64,000 nucleotides of DNA, from positions 4,037,044 through 4,101,043 of the forward strand of contig BFEA01000007.1 of NCBI GenBank assembly GCA_003427395.1, written 5' to 3'. Shown piece after piece: positions 19,590-30,504 of the stretch; within the stretch, counting starts at the first letter, position 1; every line of letters begins with the position of its first letter. The notes beneath the pieces were generated by a model. That model worked only from the letters and a program-made list of their open reading frames with translations. It ran no database searches and was not told the origin of the DNA. Both the position numbers and the translations under genes were made by a program. The stretch comes from Chara braunii. Its lineage: Eukaryota; Streptophyta; Charophyceae; Charales; Characeae.

Positions 19590-21200
19590 TTTTTTTTTTA
19601 AATGCTCAAATAGAAAGCACGTGCTCTATTCGGGGTAAACTCTAATGCATGCGCTTTTAAAAGAAATGATTTATGATTCGATTAGAAAATATACATATAT
19701 ATATTGAATTTTAATTTTAAATTTTAAGCATTTTTTAAAATTTTTAAGGATTAATAAGAATTAATTAATCAAAATTTTAAGTTGTTTTACACCTTTCAAT
19801 TTCTGGCACGAGCATCGTATGCCAGTTCAGTGTAGGGAAGGTCTCAATATTTTGGAATTTTTATTCCGATAAATTTCACTCTCTTCGCACACCATGAAAA
19901 ACCACTCGAAGTTTTTGAAAACAAATTTAATAGTATTTCAATTTTTTTCCTTTTAATTTATAATAAAAAACAATTAATTACTATAAAGCCATTTTCCTCC
20001 GCCGGTTTCACCGGCGTAGAGTCTCAAAAGTTTCTAACAAGCGAACCACCCAACTTTGGTTTCGTTATATATCGACCAAATTTGCTCGATTCGGAAGTTA
20101 AAATTGAAAAAAAAAAAAAAAATTGAACTTGGAATAATATACCCTACTAGGGTTTCACTCCATTAAGGTTTCCGCTTTGAGATCGCCCGCACGTGCACCG
20201 TTAACCCTTCTTGCCAGAGAAAATTTTGCATACTTATACATAGGTATATATTAAATATTTCCAACGGGCTAGATGTTTTTATTGATCCTGTTTGGATATA
20301 AAAAAATAATTTTTTTAATAACTTAATTACCCTTAAAGTTGGTTGATCCTTTCTGTACCTGCCGCACCCGATGTCTGTTTTTCCCGAAACTTGTCTTAAA
20401 ATTTGGGGAAAATTCTCCCTTTCAACTTGCCTCTGGCGAGTAGTCACAATTTCCCTCTAACTTTGTTTATAAATTAAAACGATAAATAATTTTTCTTAAA
20501 CTATTTTTTTGTATCAATCAAATCTGTATCTCGTGCCCCGATGCTCAGCTCCGAGCACCGACGGTCTCAAAATAATAAGACAAACATACCTGCCAACATA
20601 TGTTGGCCAAAGTCGCCCGCTATAAGAGTTAGAACCAAAAGAAGCCCAAATTTCCAATTCAAATTAATTTTATCAAGTAGGGTTTTAAGTCATTAGGGTT
20701 TTGTTTTTGCGCTCGCTTACACGCGGACTATCGAACCTTTTTGACTAAGGAAACCATGCACCCTTACTCTCAGCAGAACAACTGAATTTTTTGTCGGATT
20801 ACAATTTTTTATTTATTCTTTTTTGATATTTTAAAAATTAGTAAAGAAAATCTGAATTCGACAATTTAATTTCAATAGAGCTTATTGGACGGTATACCAG
20901 TCGCATAGGACGTCGGTTTTCCCGAGTCACATCTTAAAATGTCAGGAAAATTTAACCAAACAACTTCGCTCTCCGTATGCGGTTTCTATTTCTGCCCCAA
21001 TTTTCAACAATATAATTTATTTTTTTTAAATAAAATTATTAATAAAGATGAAAAAAATCAATAAATTTAGTATCTCCAGTTTCGGTGGTTAGTAGTTACT
21101 TCCAAAGGTCTCAAAAAGTTTTGAACAACGACAGGGTCATCTTTGATTAAGGTGTCGTTCGCTAAAAAGTGTCTGGATCTTGAGTTATGCAAAAAAAAGT
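19590..21200. repeat. AT-rich tandem repeat, period ~540 bp
   Basis: AT-rich DNA in which the same words return at a spacing of about 540 bases: GGTCTCAAAA near 20,020, 20,560 and 21,110; TTTTCCCGA..CTTAAAAT near 20,377 and 20,916; TAGGGTTT.A.TCATTA(A)GG near 20,150 and 20,680. This is an imperfect tandem repeat of at least two and a half units. It starts immediately after the ORF array. No coding signal. Confidence 0.7.
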
Positions 21201-21308
21201 TATTTAAAATAAAGATTAATGAGTAATCAAATAATCAATCAATAAGTTAATTAGTCTGTGTACCCCCGTTTGGTGGGAAAAGGCCGAGGCCTTGGGGGTG
21301 CAATCCCC

Positions 21309-21326
21309 TCCCCGGCAACAACACCA
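21309..21326 (-). promoter_or_regulatory. Primer-binding-site-like sequence, minus strand
   Basis: On the minus strand it reads TGGTGTTGTTGCCGGGGA, the tRNA-Asp primer-binding site with three C-to-T changes. It points leftward, so its LTR would lie to the right (from about 21,327) and its internal region would be the AT-rich repeats. It could equally be the remains of a tRNA-Asp 3' end. Lower confidence than the plus-strand site. Confidence 0.4.
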
Positions 21327-22450
21327 AAGTTGTGAGGGAAACATGAGGAGAGACTTCTATTGTTCGTTGAACCCAATGGCTATTGCGTCTGTCACTTGCT
21401 GCGCCCGCTTCTGGGGTTCTCAACTGCCGGTAGGGTGTTGTTTGTTACACACCCATTTCGAAGGTTAGGTTTGGAAACTTGAAAGGTACAACCGGAAAAG
21501 ATGGAAAATAAATAAAATGATTTAGACTATTCGAGCGAGTAATTATGAAATCAGGGCTCAGAGCCTGCACAAACGTTTCTCTGTTGAATCTCGTATTAAA
21601 GAGATTAAAGTTTTTATTTATTTTAGTATAAGGATCAAGCAGAAAATAGTACGGTAGGAAAAGACAGAGCAGCAACAACCACTCACACCACAAAAAGGGT
21701 ACGGAAAATGCACTCAGCAAGCGATATAAAACCGCTGATTTTGCACTATTGAGCGAGCTTGTTAACTATGCGCTTGTTCAAGGAGAGTCGGGTGCTAATG
21801 ACTTTGCAAGATCTCGTCGGATGGGTGGTCGTCAGTCCTTTTTATTTCAACATCACGATATTCTTTGGCCTCGCCCTACGCAATGCCGTCCTCCATTGGT
21901 TAGTTACCAGGGGGGAAAAAAAAAAAAAAAAAAAAAAATAAACCCTTAGTTTATTCTCGAGCGGATACTCAATTTTCACTGGTATCATCCGATTGGCTTA
22001 TCTGTTTGAGGAAATGTTCAGTAAGCCCACGACCTAGGGAATAAGGTTTTTCAAGCAAGTTATCCCCTCAAGCTAGCCTGATTGACTGTTTGGATTGCTA
22101 CATTCCTCAGTCGAGCTGGACACAGGTACCTGCTCGGTTCAGGGAAATTTGACTATGCCCTTCCCATTGAAAACAAAAGTAGGATGAGTAGTTGTGTCAT
22201 GAGCTAGAACGTAGGAGGATTCACCGTCGTTTTCTCTCCTTTTATGCTTCACGGACCGAACTGTGGTTTCACCAATACAATAAAGGGAAAGGATCATCAA
22301 ACGAAACATGGGATGGTGCACTTGCATGCTTGGTTTCTCTCCTTGACCCGCCAGAGAGGGGAAATGTCATGTACATGTCGCTGTCCTCTCTTATTCACCA
22401 AAGACTCTTGATACGCAAACTAATTTTGGTCAGCCCGTTAGTTTGTTAGT
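21327..22450. other. Unassigned, possible LTR to a minus-strand element
   Basis: If the adjacent minus-strand primer-binding site is real, LTR sequence should start here, but no second copy is present to confirm it. It includes a run of 23 A at about 21,916-21,938. No gene recognised; short frames lack motifs. Confidence 0.3.
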
Positions 22451-22456
22451 CAAGCT

Positions 22457-22670
22457 TGAATGTACCTGATCGTGATCAGGGCTGTTTATGTGTTCTAGAA
22501 AATAAGATTAAAATACAATAATAATAAAAGAAAAACCTTCTCTCGTCTTCACGAGGAGTTTCACTCTTTGTTGGTCGAACTAGAATGTACCTGTTCGTGA
22601 TCAGGGTTGTTTATATGTGGATGAAAAATCAGATTAATAATGAATTAATTAAAAAAAAACTTCTTTTTTT
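22457..22670. repeat. Two-copy direct repeat, period ~122 bp
   Basis: GAATGTACCTG[A/T]TCGTGATCAGGG followed by TGTTTATRTG occurs twice, each followed by an A-rich stretch with AGATTAA. CCTGATCGTGATCAGG in the first copy is a near-palindrome. No gene is seen from here to the minisatellite near 23 kb. Confidence 0.75.
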
Positions 22671-23034
22671 ACTCTCTGCCTGAAAAGTCTTCCCTCTCCT
22701 CCTAGTCCCGATTGTCTTATACATTTTTTTCTCGCTCTCTATTGTCCCTCTCGTTAGCCCCCCCCCCCATGCTCTTCTTTAATCCAGTGCATTGCCTCAC
22801 GCCCTCCCTCAGCTCTTAATCATTCACAATCGTTCGGATACATACTTACCAAGCCATCCTTAGATTAGAAGGTCCTACTTGGGAAGGGGATTTCTGATTT
22901 CCGTATTTTACACCCATGTTTTCATCCAGAGAAACGACCGATCCGCCTGCTGTCAGTTCACATGCGTGAAGCCGGTCTCAAGTCCTCACTCGTGTTTACT
23001 CTGCGCGTTCGACACAAATGTTCTTTTTTTCCCC

Positions 23035-23654
23035 CTGAAGTAGTTGTTTTCATTAACACCAAGAATGACAGTTCATCTTTTTACCGAAAATAGTTGTTCT
23101 CATTATCAGCGAAAGTAGTTGTGTTCATCATCAGCGGGATGACTATTCCCATCACCAGAGGGAATAGTTGTTCACATCTTCAAAAGTTGTTCTTATTTTC
23201 AGTGAAAGCGGTTTTGTTCATGATCAGCGAGATGGTTATTCTCATCACTAGCGGCAGTGGTTGTTCACATCTTCACCGTAGACAGTTGTTCTCATTTCCA
23301 ACGAAAGTGGTTGTGTTCATGATCAGCCAGATGGCTATTCCCATCACTAGTAGCAATGGTTGTTCACATCTTCACCGCAAACAGTTGTTCTCATTTCCAA
23401 CGAAAGTGGTTGTGTTCATGGCTACGGGGATGGTTTTTACCATCACTGGCAGTAGTGGTTGCGCTCATCATCATCGAGATGGCTGCATTAGATCACTCCC
23501 GCCTGTGTCTACCCTGTGCTCCTCGATCCGCACTCCTCTATGCTCGCATGAGGAAGCAGCCCTAGCCAGTAGTCCATTGCTGGGTACGCCTGTTGTACTC
23601 CTGCGCACCACCAGCTGCAAGTCTGCATTATCAGGACCTATGAATGAAGTATAG
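23035..23654 (+). repeat. 99-bp minisatellite with open frame
   Basis: Between about 23,040 and 23,480, four to five units contain AGTTGTTCTCATTTCCAACG, GTGTTCATGATCAGC and TGGTTGTTCACATCTTCACC. Anchors at 23283 and 23382 give an exact 99-base period, a multiple of three. A 186-codon plus-strand frame therefore stays open with a 33-residue repeat containing TKVVVFMISQMAIPIT and GCSHLHR. A secreted or membrane repeat protein cannot be excluded, but the frame starts and ends without gene signals, so I treat it as a minisatellite. Confidence 0.75.
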
Positions 23655-23732
23655 TGTCCATGTCCCTTCGCCCCTTACATCAGCTCGACCTCCATGGCTA
23701 GTTGCTCGTTGACAGCGCTACCGTCTTCCCCC

Positions 23733-23905
23733 GAACATAATGCATATGTGTTGTATTCGAGTTTTCCAAAACAACGGGTCTTTGGAAAGTTAAACTTTTT
23801 TCTTCAAACACAAGGGCACTTTGAACATAACGCATATGTGTTATATTTGAAGAATATGCATATGCATTATATTTGAATTTCACGAAGAGAAAATGATTGT
23901 ATTCG
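23733..23905. repeat. ATGCATAT-rich AT repeats
   Basis: ACATAAYGCATATGTGTTRTA followed by TTYGA occurs at about 23,736 and 23,825. A third variant with AATATGCATATGCATTATA follows, containing overlapping ATGCAT palindromes. RY elements (CATGCA) and octamer-like sites have this look in plants, but no gene lies near. Confidence 0.6.
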
Positions 23906-24006
23906 AATATAACCTTTTTTTCCCCCGAAGGTCAACGCCTGCTCCGTCTTTGCCCTGGTGAATGGGACAGGCCCATGCAGGCCCGTAATCACAAATCACT
24001 GCCCGT

Positions 24007-24007
<1 letters not shown>

Positions 24008-24070
<63 letters not shown>

Positions 24071-24215
24071 NNNNNNNNNNNNNNNNNNNNNNNNNNNNNN
24101 NNNNNNNNNNNNNNNNNNNNNNNNNNNNNNNNNNNNNNNNNNNNNNNNNNNNNNNNNNNNNNNNNNNNNNNNNNNNNNNNNNNNNNNNNNNNNNNNNNNN
24201 NNNNNNNNNNNNNNN
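24008..24215. repeat. (CT)n microsatellite and assembly gap
   Basis: About 31 CT units run directly into 145 N (24071-24215). The assembly broke within the repeat. Confidence 0.95.
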
Positions 24216-24860
24216 TTTTTTTGCCCCCTATGCTCTTCTTCTGGCAAGAAACTGCCCTCCAGGTCACACGCTGTCGGAGGGGGCGGTGTCCCGGCCCTCC
24301 GCTGCGTACCAAGCACTTGCTCAATCACCTCTGCGTACGGGATGCCTCTCCGTATACCTTCGTTGCAAGCTCGGTATCAGTTCGCTGGGTCATGCAGAAT
24401 TAACAAGCCCTGGTATTGGGCTCCCAGTGGTACTGCACAAGCTCGATGCCCTGCCCTACAACGGACCAACCTATAGCTGAAGTGATAATCGGGTTTTACC
24501 AACGCGATAGAAAAGGGGGCAGCACGCCCTACTCTGCCGCGCGCCGGGCCCCGATGGTCCAGATTTAGGCTAAGTGTAGGGACGGGATAGCAATAGTTGA
24601 CTCGGTTTTCCCAACCGCGCGCTGGGCCCCTATATTCGTGTTGTAGGGTAGGTGCAGTGGCGACGGTCACCGCAAAAAAAAGAGAAAATGCAAAAAAAGA
24701 AAAAAAAGAAAAAAAAGAAAAAGAGAAGGAGAAAAGGTTGAGTGCTGGCCTTTCGATCCATGCTTAGATTTGGATCGTTGTCCTAGCGCCTCGGTGTCAA
24801 GTGGTCTTTAGTGAGGTCGCGGCGGAAGAGAACTTTGAAGCATCATTTTTCCTTTTCTAC
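24216..24860. other. Unassigned, with GC-rich duplicated motif
   Basis: CGCGCGCCGGGCCCC (about 24,537) and CGCGCGCTGGGCCCC (about 24,616), each with TCGGTTTT/CGGGTTTT and CCAAC to the left, suggest an old two-copy repeat of about 80 bp. No gene recognised. Confidence 0.4.
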
Positions 24861-24862
24861 TG

Positions 24863-24893
<31 letters not shown>

Positions 24894-24896
24894 AAT

Positions 24897-25664
24897 TAGG
24901 GTCACCAGCCCGTACGTACGAAGGTCCCCGGGCAGACCTCCGTACGTACGGGCGTTCGGGGTCCCGTACGGGGTCCGAACCCGACGGCATTCGGCCCCCG
25001 CCAAAAAATATTTCGGGGCCTAAAAATAATAAGTTTTTTTTTAATGTTCTTTTGTGAGTTTTCTATGACGTGATGTACATGCCTGTAAATTTTCAAGTCA
25101 TTTGGATGAGCCAAATAAGAATTAAAAATCGCCAAAGATGGCCGTGTCAAAAGGTGCTCGCCCACGTATTTTTTTACTTTTTACTTTTTGTTTTCACTTT
25201 AGTTCGGGGTCTAAACAATTTTATTCTTTTTTTAAACTTTTTTAGTGGGTTTTGTATTATGTGAAGTACAATTCTGTAAATTTTCAGCGCATTTGGCTAT
25301 GCCAAAAAAAAATGAAAAATCGCCGAAGATGGCGGTGTCGAAAACATACTCGCGCACTCACTAAATTTAATTCTCTTTTTATTTTTATTTATTTTTATTT
25401 ATTTTTATTATTAGTATTTTTTTTCCGTATTTTATTTTTATTTCAAATTTGGTACGGAATTCGGATGTAATGCTCAGGTAAATCTTGTTTAGTTTATGTT
25501 TCTCCATAACATATCTTTTTTCAGATTTTTTTGATAACTTTGTTTTTTTTTGTTTTGTTTTTTTTTTGGTCCGCATTCGGCCGCCGAACGCATCCCCAAG
25601 GGGTCCCATACGTTCGGGTGTTCGGGTTCGGGCGTTCGGCCCATCCCGAACGCCGGTAACCCTG
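24897..25664. mobile_element. Non-autonomous hAT-type DNA transposon
   Basis: The left end reads TAGGGTCACC and the right end, inverted, CAGGGTTACC. The flanks carry an exact 8-base duplication ATTATAAT (24889-24896 and 25665-25672). The YAGGG terminus with an 8-bp target duplication is diagnostic of hAT elements. The 768-base element encodes no transposase. Subterminal CCCGTACG and CGTTCGGG motifs cluster at both ends, as expected for transposase binding. The middle holds a degraded internal duplication of about 140 bases (about 25,035-25,165 and 25,222-25,360) sharing CTGTAAATTTTCA and ATCGCC.AAGATGGC. It inserted into a (TTA)n microsatellite, which continues on both sides. Confidence 0.9.
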
Positions 25665-25670
25665 ATTATA

Positions 25671-25721
<51 letters not shown>

Positions 25722-25725
25722 TATT
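25665..25725. repeat. (TTA)n microsatellite split by the hAT insertion
   Basis: ATT trinucleotide repeat continuing the one at 24,866-24,896 left of the transposon; the target duplication lies within it. Confidence 0.95.
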
Positions 25726-25989
25726 ATCAACTCTCTTATTTTGATTTCCTCCTTCTGTCATTTCGTGAGGAATCAACGATTCGTTTACGAATCTTGAGTG
25801 GAAACTGGTGGCCTAGACTGAATCGACCTCTCGCTTATCACCTTGTGTCTGAACTGTTCGACCGGGCGTCGCGCAGCAGGACCCCAAAACAGGGGCAACC
25901 CGCGGCCGTATCGGTAGGAGACTCATCACCTCCTGTGAGGGGACATGAATCATCTCCTTGCGATCGGACATGAGTACCCTTCAATTTTT

Positions 25990-26117
25990 GGAGTTCAACA
26001 TATTAGTAACCTGGGGTATTGGTCCCTTGCTCCTTTTACATTAATTATTTTTATTCTATTTTATTTTATTGCATTCTATTGATTTTAGAACTACAGGTTA
26101 CTAATATGCTGAACTCC
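25990..26117. repeat. Short inverted-repeat (MITE/foldback-like) element
   Basis: Arms at 25990-26013 and 26094-26117 are reverse complements over 24 bases with one mismatch (GGAGTTCAACATATTAGTAA at the left). Pairing extends outward for several more T/A positions. The 80-base loop is AT-rich. No target duplication is obvious. Confidence 0.75.
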
Positions 26118-26202
26118 ATAAATCACCCCATTAAGAACACAGGGGTCACGATATGTAATGATCCTATAAAGAATGAGAGAAGGTGAGCCAGACCTCGTTG
26201 TC

Positions 26203-26400
26203 GCTCCGACCGTGCGCGCGTGCTATACCTCTCACGGCGCCCTGTGACAAGTCGGGACGTCGCGAGGTACAACTTACCTTTACCCAAGGGGGTGTCACCA
26301 CCCTTAGGTAGGCGTATCCTTGCTGAGCTACCGGTCCACATGCGAAGGTTTTTACCGGCCTTTGTAGAGGTAGGTCGGCCGACGGCGTTTTTTCGATCGC
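26203..26400 (-). repeat. tRNA-like dispersed repeat S, copy 1
   Basis: One of three related copies (others near 36.7 and 43.1 kb). Shared words on the plus strand include GTGCTATACCTCTCACG, GACGTCGCGAGGTACAACTT, CTGTCACCACCCTTAGG and GTAGAGGTAGGTCGG. On the minus strand GGTAGCTCAGCAAGGAT is a good tRNA A box; the B box is poorly preserved. Probably a SINE or an LTR fragment. Confidence 0.65.
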
Positions 26401-28455
26401 TGTAGCACAATACGGGGTACGCGTGGTAAGACGTTTAGAACTTATTCGTTAGATATCCAGGTCGAACTTTTAGAAGGCCGTCTATTTCCTCTTCTGCTTC
26501 CAAAACATTTTATTTTTTTTGTAATCACTGTGATCAAAGTACCAATCAAACCATTTCACTACCACGGACATTCTATTCTACTTGACATATGACTGAACAT
26601 CAGATTGTATAAAACTTATATAAGACTTATAATGAATATGAAGGTATTACCGCTGAGAACCCTTAACACTTTCACAAGTGTTATGTGTCCAAGACTCTTC
26701 AATATATCAAGTCCAGTTCAATCCCAAAATCACGCACAAAACATGCAAGGATAGTTCACATGCCGTGCACTAACGGTGTCAACCATCAATCCACACCTCA
26801 GACATTGTCCCTCACTTCCCAAACCATGTATGACAGCTCTATCTTTCCTGAGATGTAAGCCCAGCCTCCTCAGATTTTTTCAAAGGACCCTTGAGAGTGA
26901 CTAGGACCATTTAGGCAATGACCACATGTGACAGTTTTATTGACCACAGGGTTTGACTTTAGACGTGGGTATGAAGTCAAGGGGAAAAAGTTGAATCGGC
27001 AATGACCGACATGTTATCGAGAGATAACGGAAAATTTGAGTCCTCTTTGTAAGACTTCTCCTTCAATTACAGTAGATCAAAACAAGGACCTGCACACACA
27101 GAGGTCAACAAAGACTCAACACCCCCACTCGATTTCTCACATGTAGATATCGAAGGGTCAAACCCTTAGATCTGGTCTGTGTGCTTTTGGGATCAACATC
27201 CCAAAGTCTATCCCTTTAGCTTCTACCTACCCTAAGTTGTCTGTCACTCTTGCCCTTTTTGTTCAAGGAGTCTCTTGCCTATGTCCTAAGTTGTCTTAGG
27301 GAACTCATATTTCTCCTTACTCTCAGTACTTGTATTTTCTCTCCTGCGGATAAACACACCCTTTGTTGCTTATGCGGTAGTCTAGCTAAGATTAATTCAC
27401 GTCATTTCGCGGTTTCTCCTTGAGGAGGTTATTAATGAACTGAGTCTACGCGGAACTTTTTCTTTTCTACTTTTTTTTCCCCGCGGTACTTATCTTTTAT
27501 TTTGCTTCTTTTAAGACTTTTAAAGTTCCTCCCGCTGGAGCACTCCATTCTTCATTTCTCTTCTTCTTGTCCTGACATACACAAGTAGTGGGTTGACTCA
27601 CCCGGGAATTTTCCACTACTTGCTCAATTCCAGACAAAACGGTTAGTCAGATAAGTAGTCGAGTAGTTCCACGAGAGCACTCAACCACTAGCCTGTAAGG
27701 TAATAAGGAAACCGCACGACAGTTTCCCGTAACCAGCGTTGGAGTCAAACAGACGTTTCATCAATTTGTTACTTTAGTCAGATGAATGGCAAGGTAACTT
27801 CGCACGTTGAGTATGCCATCATCCACCTTAGTTAGCCCATGCAAGCAGTGTGACGACCCCACGGGAGCCTCCATTACACAACTTTGTCTCTCAATCCCAA
27901 GCAAACAAGGTCCCTTCTCGGTTCTCCTAGGTTCCTTCCTTTCATCAGGCAGGATTATTACTTCAATCGTATACCCTTTTTCATTTCGATACACTTCAGT
28001 CATGAAGAAAGTACAAACAGTATCTCACACACCCATACAGGCAGTCCAGTACAAAGTTGTAGCTTCTATGGGTATACGAGAACGGAATAGGTGACGCGTA
28101 CCTCATGGTTCCCTGCCTCCAGAGTTCCTCCTGAACTCCGGCAATGCTCCCGCAATCGCCCTGTTGTACCTGCCTATTGGGTCATCCTTTTCCACAGAGC
28201 AGACATTTTTAATTTAGAGAGGTCATACTATTTCTAACAGATGTCAATCAACAAAGAACGGTAATCATAATAATATTTTCGGACAGATAAGGATAAAAGG
28301 TGAACGAAGGGATTGGATCAAGGGAGAATGAAGGGGGATGGAGGAGGCAGGCTCCGTCACACGGTGACGATGTTCCTCTTCTCTCCAATGCCCCGCACTC
28401 TCCTCCTCTCTTACGCTTGTTTATCTCATGATGTTTCAATAGTGAAACAACAACC
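26401..28455. other. Unassigned
   Basis: No recognised gene or repeat. A minus-strand frame at 27761-28003 (80 codons, beginning MTEVYRNEKGYTIEVIILPD) is more protein-like than most but carries no motif, and adjoining frames do not extend it convincingly. Confidence 0.35.
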
Positions 28456-28456
28456 A

Positions 28457-28470
28457 ATAATAATAATAAC

Positions 28471-28519
<49 letters not shown>

Positions 28520-28521
28520 TT
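28457..28521. repeat. (TAA)n microsatellite
   Basis: About 20 AAT/ATA units with one CAA interruption near the left end. Confidence 0.95.
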
Positions 28522-29146
28522 GTCGGTAACACTCTGTCAAGTATCTTGAATAACTTTTCAATGAGCAAGCAATCAATGGAAAGGGGAAAAACGTCTTATC
28601 GATGTACCACTTGTCATAAGTCTTCCCTCCATTTCCACTTCCTTTTACCCTTTTGCTTTCCCCTCACGGTCCTGGGTACAGACTCCCTCTCACTGCTCAG
28701 CACGCCTGCTCTTTAGAACCATGTGTGTGTATGCTTGTTACTCAACTTGCTTGCAAGGCCGTACGGGCACATGCTTGCTGCCCTGCATTTCCAGCCATTG
28801 TCCACCAGTGCCCCGTTGTTCGGCTGCAGCACACGTCATCCTGCTCCTGCGCGCGAGTGTGGTGTCAAGGCTGCTTTCTCTGCGGTCCGCAGCCATTCTG
28901 TGACATGTCAGCCTCAAGCAGCGCTTGCCCAAGGTGCAGCGACCCATGTCCTTGGTTTAGCCGCCCGGTGCAGCTACTTCCTCTGAGAAAACCTAGGGTG
29001 AGGCCCATGCTGCACTTCAACTAACTAGCCTGTAGCAACTGTCTGAGAACCACTTTGGAAATCGCTTAGGTAGGGGTTTTTCGTAGACACTTAGGTCGTC
29101 CCTCACTTATGGCGGCACGAGGCTGGTTGTGGTATCCGCATGTTAT
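28522..29146. other. Unassigned
   Basis: Open frames occur in both directions around 28,653-29,024 but show no domain, and their Cys/Pro/His richness follows base composition. No gene supported. Confidence 0.35.
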
Positions 29147-29176
29147 TCAATAATAATAATAAAAATACAAATCACG

Positions 29177-29227
<51 letters not shown>

Positions 29228-29253
29228 GTAATAATAATAATAATAATAATACA

Positions 29254-29284
<31 letters not shown>

Positions 29285-29298
29285 TAGTATAAATAACG

Positions 29299-29381
<83 letters not shown>

Positions 29382-29388
29382 TATTAAT
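29147..29388. repeat. Compound (TAA)n microsatellite
   Basis: Several TAA blocks of 10-20 units broken by ACAAATAAT, ATAGTATAAATAACG and similar. A minus-strand Ile/Tyr frame is an artefact. Confidence 0.95.
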
Positions 29389-29964
29389 ATTAGTAGTTAC
29401 CGACTTCAATCCACAAAACCACTTTAAAAGTTAGGAAGTTTGGCATCATCCGGAAAGCGAAACTTCATTGATACTAAATTAGCAGGGGACCAGAGCATTG
29501 TTTCCGAATGCTAGTGAGCATATTATCCCTTCCACTGGCATACGATTCCAGAGTCTTTTTTTCCTTTTGGAGCTTTGCGCCCAGACTACCATCACTCAGC
29601 TATTACCAGACCACGAATCAATAGCGCAAATGTTGAAGTCAGCAGCAGGGCTAAATTATGTGAATAATAATGATTTTGTAGACCATCGCCAAGACCAGGT
29701 ATGTGTTATCACATCATCAACCTCCCCTTTCTCTCTTCTTGTGTCATGTCTGTGTTTTGTTTGTTCTGTGTTTGTCTGTCTGCTTGATATTCTTTATTTT
29801 GTCCACATGTGTCTCGATGATTTGTGTGGTTGTTCGTCTGTTTATTTCTACTTGTATGCTCATGTAAGTTTGTTTGTCTGTTCGTCCATTTGTCTGTGTT
29901 GGTTTTGTATGTCTGACGCTGCCTGTTGGCCTGAAGCTGTCAGTCTATACCTGTCTGTTACCGC
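29389..29964 (+). other. Unassigned, possible exon with donor
   Basis: A plus-strand frame from 29498 reads ITQLLPDHESIAQMLKSAAG then NNNDFVDHRQDQ and meets CCAGGTATGTG at about 29,697, a good splice-donor-like site, after which it becomes T-rich. This may be an exon fragment. The region 30,529-30,684 has a similar isolated 51-codon frame. Confidence 0.25.
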
Positions 29965-30443
29965 ATGGGACTGTGTGCACTACGGAGATGGAAAAGGGTC
30001 AGACCTTCGGCCGCACAAGCAGAAATCAAGAGGCAACGCCCAGTCATTCATTCATTCCTGCGTCAGCCATGCGGAAGTGTTGTTACAATGACTCGTGCGA
30101 GGTGGTCTGCAGTGAGCTCGAAGACGAAGTGGGCGAGAAAGAAGAGCTTAGCCATAGCGATAGGTTAGAAGCGGCCATGGCCGCCATAGTCGTAGTTAGA
30201 GTTTAGCGTGTGTGTGTGTGTATGTTCAGAATACCTCGTGTGGGATATTCAGGGTGATCTTGTGTATGGGAACAAAGAGAGTTGTGTGGGCGCTGAGTCG
30301 CCATAGCCATCAAAGTGAACTTGAATCTGAAATGTGTTCTCGGTTACCGTATCTCTGAGATGTAAGTGGGCGCTTGTCGCCAGTCTGCTGCGCACATGTT
30401 TGCACGCATAAGAAGTGTGAATGAAAGCGAGTCTGACTTTCAC
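29965..30443 (+). repeat. Dispersed repeat R1, copy b
   Basis: Diverged copy of the repeat at about 1-1.5 kb: GGGACTGTGT, GTGCGAGGTGGTCT, GCCATAGC, (GT)n, GGGATATTCAGGGTGAT, CGCCATAGCC and AAAGCGAGTCTGA in the same order. It is followed by (TAA)n where the other copy is followed by (GA)n. Confidence 0.68.

Positions 30444-30504
<61 letters not shown>
30444..30504. repeat. (TAA)20 microsatellite
   Basis: Uninterrupted AAT repeat at the right end of dispersed repeat R1. Confidence 0.96.

Noticed and set aside
29143-29409. Ile/Tyr-rich membrane protein
   Set aside because: Direct translation of (TAA)n repeats.
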